A stretch of DNA of 64,000 nt from Bromus sterilis (Eukaryota; Streptophyta; Magnoliopsida; Poales; Poaceae). Location of the stretch: positions 118,279,001 to 118,343,000 of the forward strand of contig OX465598.1 in assembly GCA_950022295.1 (NCBI GenBank), written 5' to 3'. The notes under the pieces are model-generated. The model had not been told where the DNA came from. It did no database searches and saw nothing but the letters and a program-made list of their open reading frames with translations. The first letter of the stretch is position 1. The number at the start of each line of letters is the position of its first letter. A program made the translations under genes and the position numbers. Of the stretch, positions 37,701 through 46,881 are shown in pieces.

Positions 37701-39271
37701 ACTGTTGCAGAGAGTTTATTCAAGCTTCCTTACCGAGCTGTTTTCGCTGTTGCTACTTTCAACTCTCTGTATGTCTATGACACCGAAAGTGCTGCTCCAA
37801 TTCTAATACATGCTGGTCTACATTATGCCGCCATTACAGATATCACATGGTGAGTACAACAACAGTTTTTTTGCTTCTAGAGTCTTCTCCATTGGCTGCA
37901 GAGGAACTCATCTTATTTGGCAACCCTACTGGAACTGGAAATTCACCATTTTGTTATTCTGCCAGGTCTCCTGATGCGAAGTACTTGGCGTTGTCATCGC
38001 GAGACGGTTACTGCACAATTATTGAGTTTGAGAATGAGGAGCTAGGGCAGCCGCATGCCCTCTCAGGTATTCTCTATATATTTATTTTTCTCTGTCTTTT
38101 CTCTTTCTGGGAGGGGGTTCTTATGATGATCCCAATGCCTCATTGGTGCATCTTACCTTATGATGCAACACCCTTTGGTTCATGGTTAAAGAAAAATGTA
38201 CATAATCTTATGCTGCTAGATGCTAGTAAGATGGACAGTAGCCCAACATGGCATGCATTTACTTGAAATCACTCTTCTAACAGTTCAGTTATCTGTAAAT
38301 CTCCAGGAAAAAAGCAAGTTGCAGAGGGAAATGTCACATGCAGAAATACAAAGCCATCAATAGTAGATAGCATGGAAGTTGATGCCAGTTCCCACAGAAT
38401 TAAGAAGTCAAGCTGCCCCGTGGGTACAGTGACACCTCCACCAGTGTTGGCGGAAAACAACACACCGAGTAAGCCTACTTCGAAGCAATTTACTCGCGTT
38501 GCAATCAATTATCTACCTGAAGTTGTTAGGATTATGACATCTTGTGTAGTACTGGAAAATCACTTTTATGTTGAACTGTAAGAAATTTAGTTTGTACCTA
38601 TGTTCTCCTTCAGCCCTACCCCGAAAATTTCACTTCTGATCATGCCACACATTAAGCAACCATACGAGAGAATGGTTTTATTTTTAAACACGTTTGGTTT
38701 TGAGTAACATGTAACCACTACCCTTTGACATTTGTCTTGTGTAATTTTGTTAAAAGAGTTCCTACCGCACACATAAGTTGGTCATATACAAATGTCAACA
38801 ATAACAATCACATTTAATCAGATCAAAATGGTTTTCATATTGTTTACTTCAGTTAATCATCAGTAGATACACTCATATGAAAATTGTCTATGCATCGAAG
38901 GACCAAGGGTATGAATATCATTCTAAACACAGTATGGCAGCTGTGTGTAACAGTCTAATAGAGTTATGGTCTGAATCTGCATCCTGCATACATTGGCTAT
39001 CTTTGTTTCTTCTTACATGCACTTCGCATGTAGTGACTGTTCTTACATGGTTATTCTTCAATACTCTTCAGGAATGAAGGAAGAAGAAAATGCAGTCTGT
39101 GAACATGCAAAACCAACGGCAAACAGTATGGAAGTTGATGTTGGTGCCACTAAAGCTAAGACGGAGGCCAGTCCTATGCCTGTAGAAGTGACACCGCCGC
39201 CAGTGTCAGCTCACAAGAGTGCATCGAGTAAGCCTACTAAGAAGCGAATTACTCCTATTGCAATTAACTAA
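34793..39271 (+). CDS. FAS2: FASCIATA2, CAF-1 p60-type WD40 subunit (13 exons, two alternative last exons)
   Basis: FAS2 is the middle subunit of chromatin assembly factor 1, which with FAS1 and MSI1 deposits H3-H4 on newly replicated DNA in the nucleus. Exons, all with GT-AG introns and consistent phase: 34793-34906, 35056-35167, 35409-35435, 36258-36330, 36421-36524, 36609-36823, 36897-36996, 37092-37158, 37531-37619, 37711-37849, 37966-38066, then either 38307-38581 or 39072-39271. The start MRGGTVQINWHDLQPV is characteristic. WD40 signatures include GGGDHDIKIW, SASVDNSCIIWD and SLSSDRTCKIYA. The first 11 exons encode 380 codons; the product is about 471 aa with exon 12 or 446 aa with exon 13, slightly short of Arabidopsis FAS2 (about 490). 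Both last exons enter in phase 1 and encode related tails (MEVD..., TPPPV, SSKPT/PSKPT). A 3' UTR follows to about 39560. Intron lengths are ordinary; intron 3 (822 bp) is longest. Identity is near certain; use of exon 12 versus 13 is unknown. Confidence 0.93.
38307..38800 (+). repeat. FAS2 terminal exon duplicate 1 (exon 12 with 3' UTR)
   Basis: The coding part ends at a stop at 38579-38581. Downstream sequence (GTACTGGAA, AATTTCACTTCTGATCATG, TTTGTTAA) parallels that after exon 13. Relative to the other copy, the stop after AIN is lost (ATCAATTATCTACC versus ATTAACTAAGTAGC), which adds 20 codons. Confidence 0.8.
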
Positions 39272-39560
39272 GTAGCAGAAGTAGTTAGGATCATGATATC
39301 CTTTGTATTGATAACAAGTACTGGAAGCTACAATTAGGTTACCCTGTAAAGAAATGTAGCCTGCCGCCGTTTTCACCTTCTGCTGTAGTCCCAGAAATTC
39401 ACTTTCTGCTCATGGCACGTATGGATCAATTTGATGGGCAGAAGATTATGTCTATTTGCGAGCACATTTTGTTAGGAAGTAACATCCTTGTGATATTTTG
39501 TTAAGGAAATTCATTCACAGACATAAATTTCTCATATGTAACGGCTTACAGTAATACTTG
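39072..39560 (+). repeat. FAS2 terminal exon duplicate 2 (exon 13 with 3' UTR)
   Basis: Preceded by a good acceptor (CTCTTCAG|G) and in the same phase as exon 12. It encodes a tail ending ...KKRITPIAIN with a stop at 39269-39271. The UTR after it aligns by eye with that after exon 12. The duplication unit is roughly 500-770 bp. Confidence 0.8.
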
Positions 39561-39714
39561 CATATCCGGTTCAATCAAATTGGGTCTCTGCTGCCCTTAT
39601 TTCAGTCACACAAAAGAAGATACAATCTTTATCGAAATAAATGCATGCAATCAGTATGGGTATGGATTTGATCGTTGCCTTGAGCCGCTGAAGTGTCTTC
39701 ATTGTGCCATCGCC

Positions 39715-40719
39715 TTAGAATTTGGTAATGTGTCCCTTTGATTTTGCAGATGATTTATCTTTCTTGTCTGCCTCTTCAAACCTGATATCTTCATCTTCTG
39801 AAAGGACCTCGATCTTCTCACCATGGGGCCCTGACTCGATCTTCTCATCGAGGTGGATGTGTCCGGTGACGTTGATGACCTCTGACTCCTGCTCTGCTTT
39901 GCTCTTTTGTTTCTTGTTCCACATCCATGCGCTGTGGTGATGTGATTTCCCTGCTGTGGTGCCTGAAGCTTTGCTGACGGCCTCTGATTCCTTCACCACC
40001 TCTTGGAACTTGACGTCCTCGTCAACTGTCAGCCTGACGGCCTTGGAGCCCTCAGGGCGTGACATGGTCGCCTTGTGGACATGGACATGGTCGCTGAAGT
40101 TCGATACCTCTGCCTTCCTTTCTGTCTTCCTCTTCTTTTTCTTGTGCAAGCAAAAGGCAGCTAGGCATGCAAGCAGGAGGAGCCCGCCTAGGGAGACGAA
40201 CACCACGATGATGACCATGTGGTGTGGAGGGCTAGGTGGAGGTGGCGGGCTGATATGTGGTGGAGGTGGGGCTAGTGGATGTGGTGGTGGGCGAATTGGC
40301 GGTGATGGTGGGGGTGGAGCACGACGAGGTGGCACTGGTGAGGGTGGAGGTGGAGCACGGCGCGGCGGTGGCGGTGGTGGCGCACGCCGGGGTGGAGGCG
40401 GGGGCTGAGTTGGCGGAGGTGGAGCACGGCGGGGAGGAGGAGGCTGAGTTGGTGGTGGGGGAGCACGGCGTGGAGGCGGCGGGGGTCGAATGGGTGGCGC
40501 AGGCTGTCGTGGGGGTGGTGGGGCTTGAGGACGCGGCGGGGGTTGAACGGGCGGTGCAGGCTGTCGTGGGGGTGGCGGCGCTTGAGGGCGTGGCGGTGGC
40601 TTTGGACCGAAAGGGCTTGGCGGCCTTGGACCAAAAGGGTTTGGAGGAGCGTAGGTGTTGGGTGGAGGGAAGAAGGGGAAGGGGAAGCCCAGACCTGGAG
40701 GGTTTGGGTTGAAAGCCAT
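39715..40719 (-). CDS. proline-rich single-pass membrane protein, TED7-like
   Basis: Single exon, 334 aa from the chosen start. Residues 1 to about 165 are almost entirely proline-rich blocks (PPPPRRAPPPP, PPRPQAPPPP) resembling extensins. Residues 168-191 form one hydrophobic membrane segment (MVIIVVFVSLGG...), followed by a basic stop-transfer patch HKKKKRK and an acidic, lysine-rich tail. This layout matches the TRACHEARY ELEMENT DIFFERENTIATION-RELATED 6/7 family, membrane proteins linked to secondary wall formation in xylem vessels. The tail carries two related modules (H-VHVHKA...DEDVKFQE and GHIHLDEK...DEDIRFEE). An upstream in-frame ATG at 40815 is rejected because a TATA box lies only 6 bp from it; the ATG at 40719 has a better context (GGCAATGGC). 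The gene converges on FAS2. Family assignment is by architecture and short motifs. Confidence 0.72.
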   Translation of the reverse strand: MAFNPNPPGLGFPFPFFPPPNTYAPPNPFGPRPPSPFGPKPPPRPQAPPPPRQPAPPVQPPPRPQAPPPPRQPAPPIRPPPPPRRAPPPPTQPPPPRRAPPPPTQPPPPPRRAPPPPPPRRAPPPPSPVPPRRAPPPPSPPIRPPPHPLAPPPPHISPPPPPSPPHHMVIIVVFVSLGGLLLLACLAAFCLHKKKKRKTERKAEVSNFSDHVHVHKATMSRPEGSKAVRLTVDEDVKFQEVVKESEAVSKASGTTAGKSHHHSAWMWNKKQKSKAEQESEVINVTGHIHLDEKIESGPHGEKIEVLSEDEDIRFEEADKKDKSSAKSKGHITKF

Positions 40720-40820
40720 TGCCGGATGAGCTAGTTGATGATGCTCTGAGACAATGCTGCTGCTGCTGTAGTAATAGGAGGTGAGTGTGTTGTGGTGGTG
40801 AGCATGAGCATGCATGTTGT

Positions 40821-40828
40821 TATATATG
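40821..40828 (-). promoter_or_regulatory. TATA box of the TED7-like gene
   Basis: TATATATG on + (CATATATA on -) lies about 100 bp upstream of the chosen start codon. Transcription would begin near 40790, which leaves the ATG at 40815 outside the transcript. Confidence 0.6.
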
Positions 40829-42458
40829 TGTGCAATGTTGGAGCGAAAGAGACGAGGAGTGTGATGTGGTTTGAAGATTTGAGTGACTTGGCTGCAATGC
40901 TACGGCTTGAGCTGGGGTACGTTGCTTCTAAACAATCCGTTCCTTTGCATCAAAGCCCATGTAGCTGGACGGCGGCCCTTCTCTCTTATTTGCCACTTTG
41001 GTCCTCATCCTTAGATCCTAATGGAATCCTACCTACACGGCCACACTATGAGTGCTTTATTCCGAATTATCGTAGCATATGGATAATCATCAATTCATCA
41101 TCACAATAAACAGAGAGAAAGAAAGATAAGTGTGTTTGATCGAAGCTCTTATGATTATTTCGGCCAAGTGGCCGCATCGTAGATCATTCAGTTTCGTGCA
41201 GACGTTGTGCGTTGGTGACACCCCATCAGCCTAACACCATCTTCTGTGACTGACAATATATAGCTTGTAAGCATGCATAAACCGCATATGAGATACTTGA
41301 GTGTGTTGCAAGGCCATCTTCCGAAAGACCACGAGTTGCACTATGCCCTCCAGGATTTCATGCACGATTCCTCACCTATCTATTAGTATCAGTTACAAAG
41401 CGAGTCTGGCCGTGTGTATGTTCACATGTTGAGGACAGGAGACATTTTCCCCAATCTAGAAAAGATCTGTCACGAAACGTGCGATTTCAGAAAGGAAGTG
41501 ATCAACGAGCACCCCACTTTGCCACACCAAAAGGAGCTGTTATTTCCTGTAGATGTACATTCCAGAATGCCGAGCTGAAGCTGACATGGCATATTGGCAT
41601 TGTTTTTTGAAATCGGTTTTGTGAAGTTTACTCGAGAAATGGTATCTAATGGCAGGGAATGTACTCAAGACTTTGTCAGCCGCATCTCTACCTCACACAT
41701 CCTTGTTACAGTTGCTGAACTATACTGTGATGAGCTCGCTTGTTTTGTAATGTCTTGCACTAAAATACCGAAATCACTAAATGAAGAATATTCCTTCCAA
41801 TGAATACCCTTATTTTTTTCGTGCTTGATAAATGGTACACTGTAAACGCACCACTTGTTGCGATTTGGAGGTTTCTTTTCCTCTTTTTAGAGGTATTTAG
41901 TGTGCCTCTTGCGGAGACAATTCGTGCCTTTTTTAGGGGCATGGGACATGCCGTTTTCTTTGGAGGCATGCGGCGTGACATATTTTTAGAGGCACGTGGT
42001 GTGCTTGTTGCGAAAGCAAACTCGTGTCTCCATGATATGCACAGCTGTGCCTCACACGGAAGCAAATTCGTGCCTCCATGATATGCATGATCGTGCATCT
42101 TTTGTGTTTTTTTTTAAATTTGAATTTTTTCCCACCAATAAGAAAAACTGTGCAGAAACCAGATCGTGCATATTTTGTATTTTTTAAATTTGATTTTTCC
42201 TACCAAAATGTAAGAAAAATCATGCGGAAACCAAAAACCAAAAAAACTGAAAAAAAATCCATCTAAACACCAGAAATAAAAACAATAATCCCGAGGGAAG
42301 CTCTTAGCACGTGACACATGACACGTTCTTAGCACACCAAAAATAATCTTTTCGAGGCTTTCAAAAAAGCGCTCCTTAATTAGTTGCTCTCCTAAAATAC
42401 CGCAGAGATAGTGAAACCTGTAGTGAGTCGAAAATAATAGAGGGAAAACTGGGAAAAT
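40829..42458. other. intergenic, with a degenerate GAGGCACG-type repeat
   Basis: 40829-41800 shows no gene beyond the TED7-like promoter region. At 41880-42250 a degenerate direct repeat recurs: GTGCCTC..., GAAGCAAA(T/C)TCGTG and CTCCATGATATGCA occur twice at about 42030 and 42077. Then come two copies of an AAATTTGA(A/T)TTTTTCC..AGAAAAA...GC(A/G)GAAACC block (42116-42162, 42187-42232). No coding signal is seen. Confidence 0.5.
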
Positions 42459-43328
42459 CTTATTTGACGCCCATGAGTGTTAGTTAATAGGATGTGCTTT
42501 TGTTGGAAGGGGGGCGTCTCCGGCACTGCAGTTATCCGGCCCATATCGACTGCTGTTTTTTATATTTTTCTTTCTTTTGCTTTATTCATTTTTCCTGTTT
42601 CTTTTTTACATTTTGTTTTATTTTTTTGAAATTTTTAGTAACCTTTTGACAACGTACATTGAACATTTTTCTGATATATGATGAACAGTTTCAAACGTCT
42701 TCAAACTATTGTATAAATATGTTGAATTTTCTAAAAATCTATACTCCCTCCATTCCTAAATATAAGGTGTATTATTTATTTCAAGAAGTCAAACTAGTTT
42801 AACTTTAGCAAGATTTGTAGATAAGTATATTGATATAAATTATACCAAAAATGGTATCATCAGATTCATCTTGAAACATATTTTCACATTATATTTATTA
42901 AATATCATAGATGTTGATACTTTTTGTTATAAATTTAGTCAAAGTTAAACAAGTTTAACTTTTTAACAAAACTTATACATCTTATATCTAGGAATGGGGG
43001 GAGTTTTAATTTTTAATATATACGTTGAACAATCTTTTTTAATATACACTAAAGTTTTTTATATTTATACGTTGAACTTGGTTTTAATACACATCATACA
43101 AATTTTCAACATAGATTTTTTTTAGTGTACATTAACTTTTTTATTTTCATATGATGACTATTTTTAATACACACTGATCAATTTTTACAATATAGAATGA
43201 ACAAAAGAACAAAAAAATGACCAGAAAACCAAAAAGAAAAAAGTGCAATTGCTGTAAGTGGGCCGGGTCAATAGGGCGTTCGCTTCAGCGAAAGCTCAAC
43301 CTATTGATACCCACACGCGTCAAATAAG
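42459..43328. mobile_element. non-autonomous TIR DNA element (about 870 bp)
   Basis: Inverted ends CTTATTTGACGC (42459-42470) and GCGTCAAATAAG (43317-43328) bracket AT-rich sequence; similarity extends inward (CCTATTGATACCCA versus TGAGTGTTAGTTAATAGG). There is no transposase frame. The terminal sequence and size suggest a Mutator-like derivative, but no clear target duplication is visible. A Stowaway-type MITE is nested inside. Confidence 0.5.
42744..43003. mobile_element. Stowaway-type MITE (260 bp)
   Basis: TIRs CTCCCTCCATTCCTAAATAT and the complementary ATATCTAGGAATGGGGGGAG are preceded by TA at 42742-42743. The right TA has mutated. Internal symmetric AAGTCAAACTAGTTTAACTT-like stretches are seen on both arms. 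The Tc1/Mariner class is inferred from the CTCCCTCC end and the TA target. Confidence 0.8.
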
Positions 43329-45691
43329 GACTCTCTCAAAACTGATTAGACAAATGGAACGACAACCACGCAAAATTTGAGAATCGATTGATGTCTTATT
43401 TATTTGATAATTTCCGTCCAAATCTTTAAAAAATAACCAAACTAAAATTACGCGTGAGCCTGAGACAACAATTCAATTTCTGAAAACCGGAACCATCTAC
43501 GACCTCAGATCGAGATGACTCAAAAAGCAAAGTTGACCGCATCGATGAGATGAAAAAACTTCATGTTGAACAGTTTATCATCAGAGGCAGTCTTGAGGGT
43601 GATATCCTAGACGCAAAAAGTGATTACTTGCATCATACATTATACATTGGTATAAATGTGTCTCGTTCCAGGCGCCACCTTTTACTCGTGGTGAAGCTGC
43701 ACTATGTTGATTTTATCTTTTGGATTGATATGATTTAAACATGAAAATCGTTCACCTCAAAGAGATGATTTTTTCATGTAGAATACTTTTCCATCCGAGG
43801 TGATCTTGAGCGTGTAATCGGCCGAACAGTACCATGAGTCCATGAGCAACAACTTTTAGCATACTAAACACTATTTTGACCCTCGAGATGAATTTGAATG
43901 GACATGACCCAAATATCACGTTACGATGATACCAAGATTTTTTTTATGTTGAGCACTTTCTCATAATAAGACATCTTAATTGCATTTTCGTCCTTGCCAT
44001 AATTTGGTATCAACACGCTCATCTCTGAAATTGTCATAATTTTCACTCCAGGCCATAATCTGCATATCTATCTGGATCTTTTCGGAGAGGATCATCCAAT
44101 GGATCTTAAAATTGATCTCATCTTGCCATGAATTGAAGCCATTCTTTGCAAACGTGCCATTTTGTAGCGTCAACAGAACAGAATACCAGTTGTGCTCATT
44201 CTTCTACTATGGACCCTGTCCAATCCACATATAATTGACGACGTTCCTGTTGTTGTGCTCATATACTGTGGACGTGTGATTGGTTCTTCTCCTCACTAGT
44301 CACCGTGTCGTCGTCGTCACAGGTCAGGCAGTCCATTGCCCTGCATGCAGAAAGAAGCCATCATGATATGAGATGCTCTCTACTACACCTAGCTAGGTAG
44401 ACCTAAATTTTCCCTAGTGGGCTACCCGCTAGGCCTGCAGATTCAAAGACAGGATTCTTGGCTCCAAAAGCATGCAGTTTGTTGCTAGGCCTGCCGCAAT
44501 GTTACACTATGCAGTTTCAAGCAGCAGCAGCTGCAGCTAAAAAAAAGCTGAGCATTTGCATGGTTAAACCACTTGAGTTTGATCAGATGGATTCAGGGTC
44601 AGTGCGCATGCGTGCGTTTTGGCCTTGGGAAGCTAAATACCCGGGCCCCTATTACTACCTTTGGTTTCGTGCATGTTCTTGCTGTAGAAGCATTTCGGTC
44701 ATTTCACTGTATCAATCATCTGGAGATTCTTCACTGCAGGATGATGATGGTGCCTATTGACATCAGGCATGTCATGCGATCGATCCATTTGCTAGCTAGC
44801 CGTGCACTGAAGTGTATGCAAGCAAGAGTAGGGAGAGGAGACCATGTGTTCTTGGTCTTTGATTGTCAGTTTGATCGACTCAGAGAATTCATGTCATGTG
44901 GTTAGGGAGTTGCAAATCCTGTCATGATCATTGACCACTGCTTCTAGTACTACTCGTACAAGCTACCACAGTGTATACCCTTTGAATCGAAAGCCATGCA
45001 TATGCACGAGAGGCAAAGGCAGTGGACGCAGCCTGCAGACTTTCTTCTTTTTCTTTGCTAGGTTAGCTTTTTGTTGCTTTGGCGCACTCTGATGCAGTTG
45101 GAGCAGCAGAATTGAAGGGTATTCAGTGCATTCGATTCAGTGCCCGGCCGGCCCGGCCCCTTGATTCAGGTCATATGCAATCCTGCATCATAGATCATCA
45201 GATCCCCATACATCGCTATCACAATCCCAGAACGACACAGCCTTTTCCTCCATGTATCTTTTTCTACTAACTGCAATGCAATGCTTAGTTATTACTACCC
45301 TCTTTAATCTAGTACTACGTACCAGAATCTCTTTCTCTCTGTGTCTTCTCTGCCATGATTAATTCTGCCTTTCTCACTCACAGTACTGCATGCATGCTGC
45401 TGCAGGATGAAGAGGAGAAGGCCATGGCTAGCTGCCTTGGGACTAGCAACCGGAAGCAGCAGAGTACTCTTTGCTGAACAAGGAAAGACTCCTTCTGAAA
45501 GTACACTGCATGCTGCAGCCCCGTAGGCCACGCTTGGGATCGAGTATATATGTTCTCTTCAGCTAATCACTGCAGCAAGAATTAACCTTACTTAGTGACC
45601 TGTTGCACACGGTACGTTGGTATTTTCTACCTCGTTAATTTGCTTGCTTAAGTTTAACTGAATACTACATACTTGCACTGCTTGCTTAGTA
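43329..45691. other. intergenic, no supported gene
   Basis: No open frame over 110 codons and none recognisable. 44440-45600 is less AT-rich and holds many GCATGC/CTAGCTAG motifs, but I find no known miRNA or tRNA. A 39-codon frame near 45408 is too weak to call. Confidence 0.5.
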
Positions 45692-45785
45692 CTCCCTCTT
45701 CAAATTAGATGACTTTCATTTGTATACATGTTTAAATACATATGTGTATACATGAAAGTCATCTAATTTAAAACGAAAAAAATAG
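45692..45785. mobile_element. foldback MITE 1 (94 bp, Stowaway-like)
   Basis: Nearly fully palindromic: TTAGATGACTTTCATTTGTA on one arm and its complement CATGAAAGTCATCTAATTT on the other, between TA dinucleotides (45690-45691, 45786-45787). The CTCCCTC left end is intact; the right GGGAG end has decayed. Confidence 0.75.
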
Positions 45786-45812
45786 TATGTAATCCAGTGC
45801 CCATGTATAGTA

Positions 45813-45905
45813 CTTTCTCCATTTTAAATTAGATGACTTTCATTTGTTTACATGTATATATATACATTTACACAAATAAAAGTCATCTAATTTGAAACGA
45901 AGGAG
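45813..45905. mobile_element. foldback MITE 2 (93 bp, Stowaway-like)
   Basis: Same arm sequence as the neighbour 27 bp away (TTAGATGACTTTCATTTGTT ... AAAAGTCATCTAATTTGAAA), left TA at 45811-45812, right end GAAGGAG. It is a second insertion of the same family rather than a duplicate, since the loops differ. Confidence 0.75.
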
Positions 45906-46460
45906 TTCGTGACTTTCTATGCAATTTCACACCTTTTTTTCTCTCCTTACCCTATTTTGGCTAGCTAGCTGGTAGGAGGCCGGCTACCTAGGTATGGTAT
46001 GGACGGTGGATATATATGTATGTCTGCGGAGAGAACATGCTAAATTCCTGTCAAGTCTCCCTCTCTCCATGATGACCCTTATCTCATCACCACTTTTTAT
46101 TTATCAGTATCATATCATGCACATCAATTCACTCCGCGCTGCTGTTTGACTTGAATTGTCCTATGTTACCATCTTGCGGGCCTTGCGAGGCTTAGTGCAT
46201 CTTTAACCGATCCTCTATAATTTAGAGAAGTAGATGGTTGAGTATTGTTTAAATGAGCACACCTGCAATTTTTGTAAAGGCGTCGTTCCTAACAAATCTT
46301 CTAAAGTTAATGGAATAAAAAAATTCAACATAAATTCGGTGCTAATTTAAACTAGATTCATACTTGTTTCGGTATAAATTTGATTCGAAATAGAAATACA
46401 TAACTATTTTACATACACAAAATGAAATTTAGGCTAGGATTGCATAAAGATTTAACTAAA
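45906..46460. other. intergenic, nothing recognised
   Basis: AT-rich sequence between the foldback MITEs and the AP2-like pseudogene. No open frame or repeat boundary is evident. Confidence 0.5.
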
Positions 46461-46589
46461 CTACTCACTATCGGTCTTGTACTCGAGCATCTCCCACTCC
46501 GATTCGATGAACCCTCCAACGAGGCCATCTCCCTTGTCATTGTTGGAGTCAGAGAGGTAGAAGACCTTCGTCCTCCCGGCCGTGTACCC
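46461..46589 (-). pseudogene. C-terminal part of the AP2/ERF-like pseudogene
   Basis: The - strand frame encodes GRTKVFYLSDSNNDKGDG and ends WEMLEYKTDSE with a stop at 46461-46463. It abuts the Copia insertion at TACCC (46585-46589). The 5' part of the same unit continues at 50618. It is acidic, as in many transcription-factor tails, but too short to classify on its own. Confidence 0.45.
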
Positions 46590-46814
46590 TGTTGAAGATA
46601 TTCCAGTTTCGCATATAGAGATAGAGATAGAGTTGTTAGAGTTTGTTAGCAGGTAGTTAGTCATCTTGTAATCTAATCTCCTGCGATCTCTTTCTTCTCC
46701 TCCAAGATGTAATCTGAACAAACTCTGTATGCGCACATGGGATAAGCCCCATCCTATCAATAAATACCCAGCGGCCCTCTCGTAAGAGGGTAGAGCGCTT
46801 TCCTATTTTCCACA
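46590..46814 (+). repeat. 5' LTR of Copia element 2 (225 bp)
   Basis: Runs from TGTTGAAG to TTCCACA. It differs from the 3' LTR (50393-50617) at four positions by eye. Target duplication TACCC at 46585-46589. The primer-binding site TGGTATCAGAGC follows immediately at 46815-46826. Confidence 0.95.
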
Positions 46815-46881
46815 TGGTATCAGAGCATCCTCTTCCCTTACGTTCTGAAAAACCGGTCTACACCAAAACAACCAAAACCCA

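Noticed and set aside
38993..39071. Start of an independent small protein upstream of FAS2 exon 13
   Set aside because: The sequence before 39072 is intronic with a clear acceptor, and the frame is that of FAS2 exon 11 joined to exon 13.
40257..40712. Frame of 151 codons on the + strand
   Set aside because: Antisense shadow of the proline-rich repeats of the TED7-like gene.
40720..40815. N-terminal extension of the TED7-like protein to 366 aa
   Set aside because: The ATG lies 6 bp from the TATA box, so it would not be in the transcript. The histidine/serine-rich extension looks like a translated 5' UTR.
45408..45527. 39-codon small peptide (MKRRRPWLAALG...)
   Set aside because: No match to CLE, CEP, RALF or DVL motifs and no promoter or splice context. 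Such a short frame is expected by chance.
44440..45600. Possible microRNA precursor
   Set aside because: I compared it by eye with common plant miRNA cores (156, 159, 160, 164, 166, 167, 169, 171, 172, 390, 396, 399, 528) and the TAS3 tasiARF and found no match.
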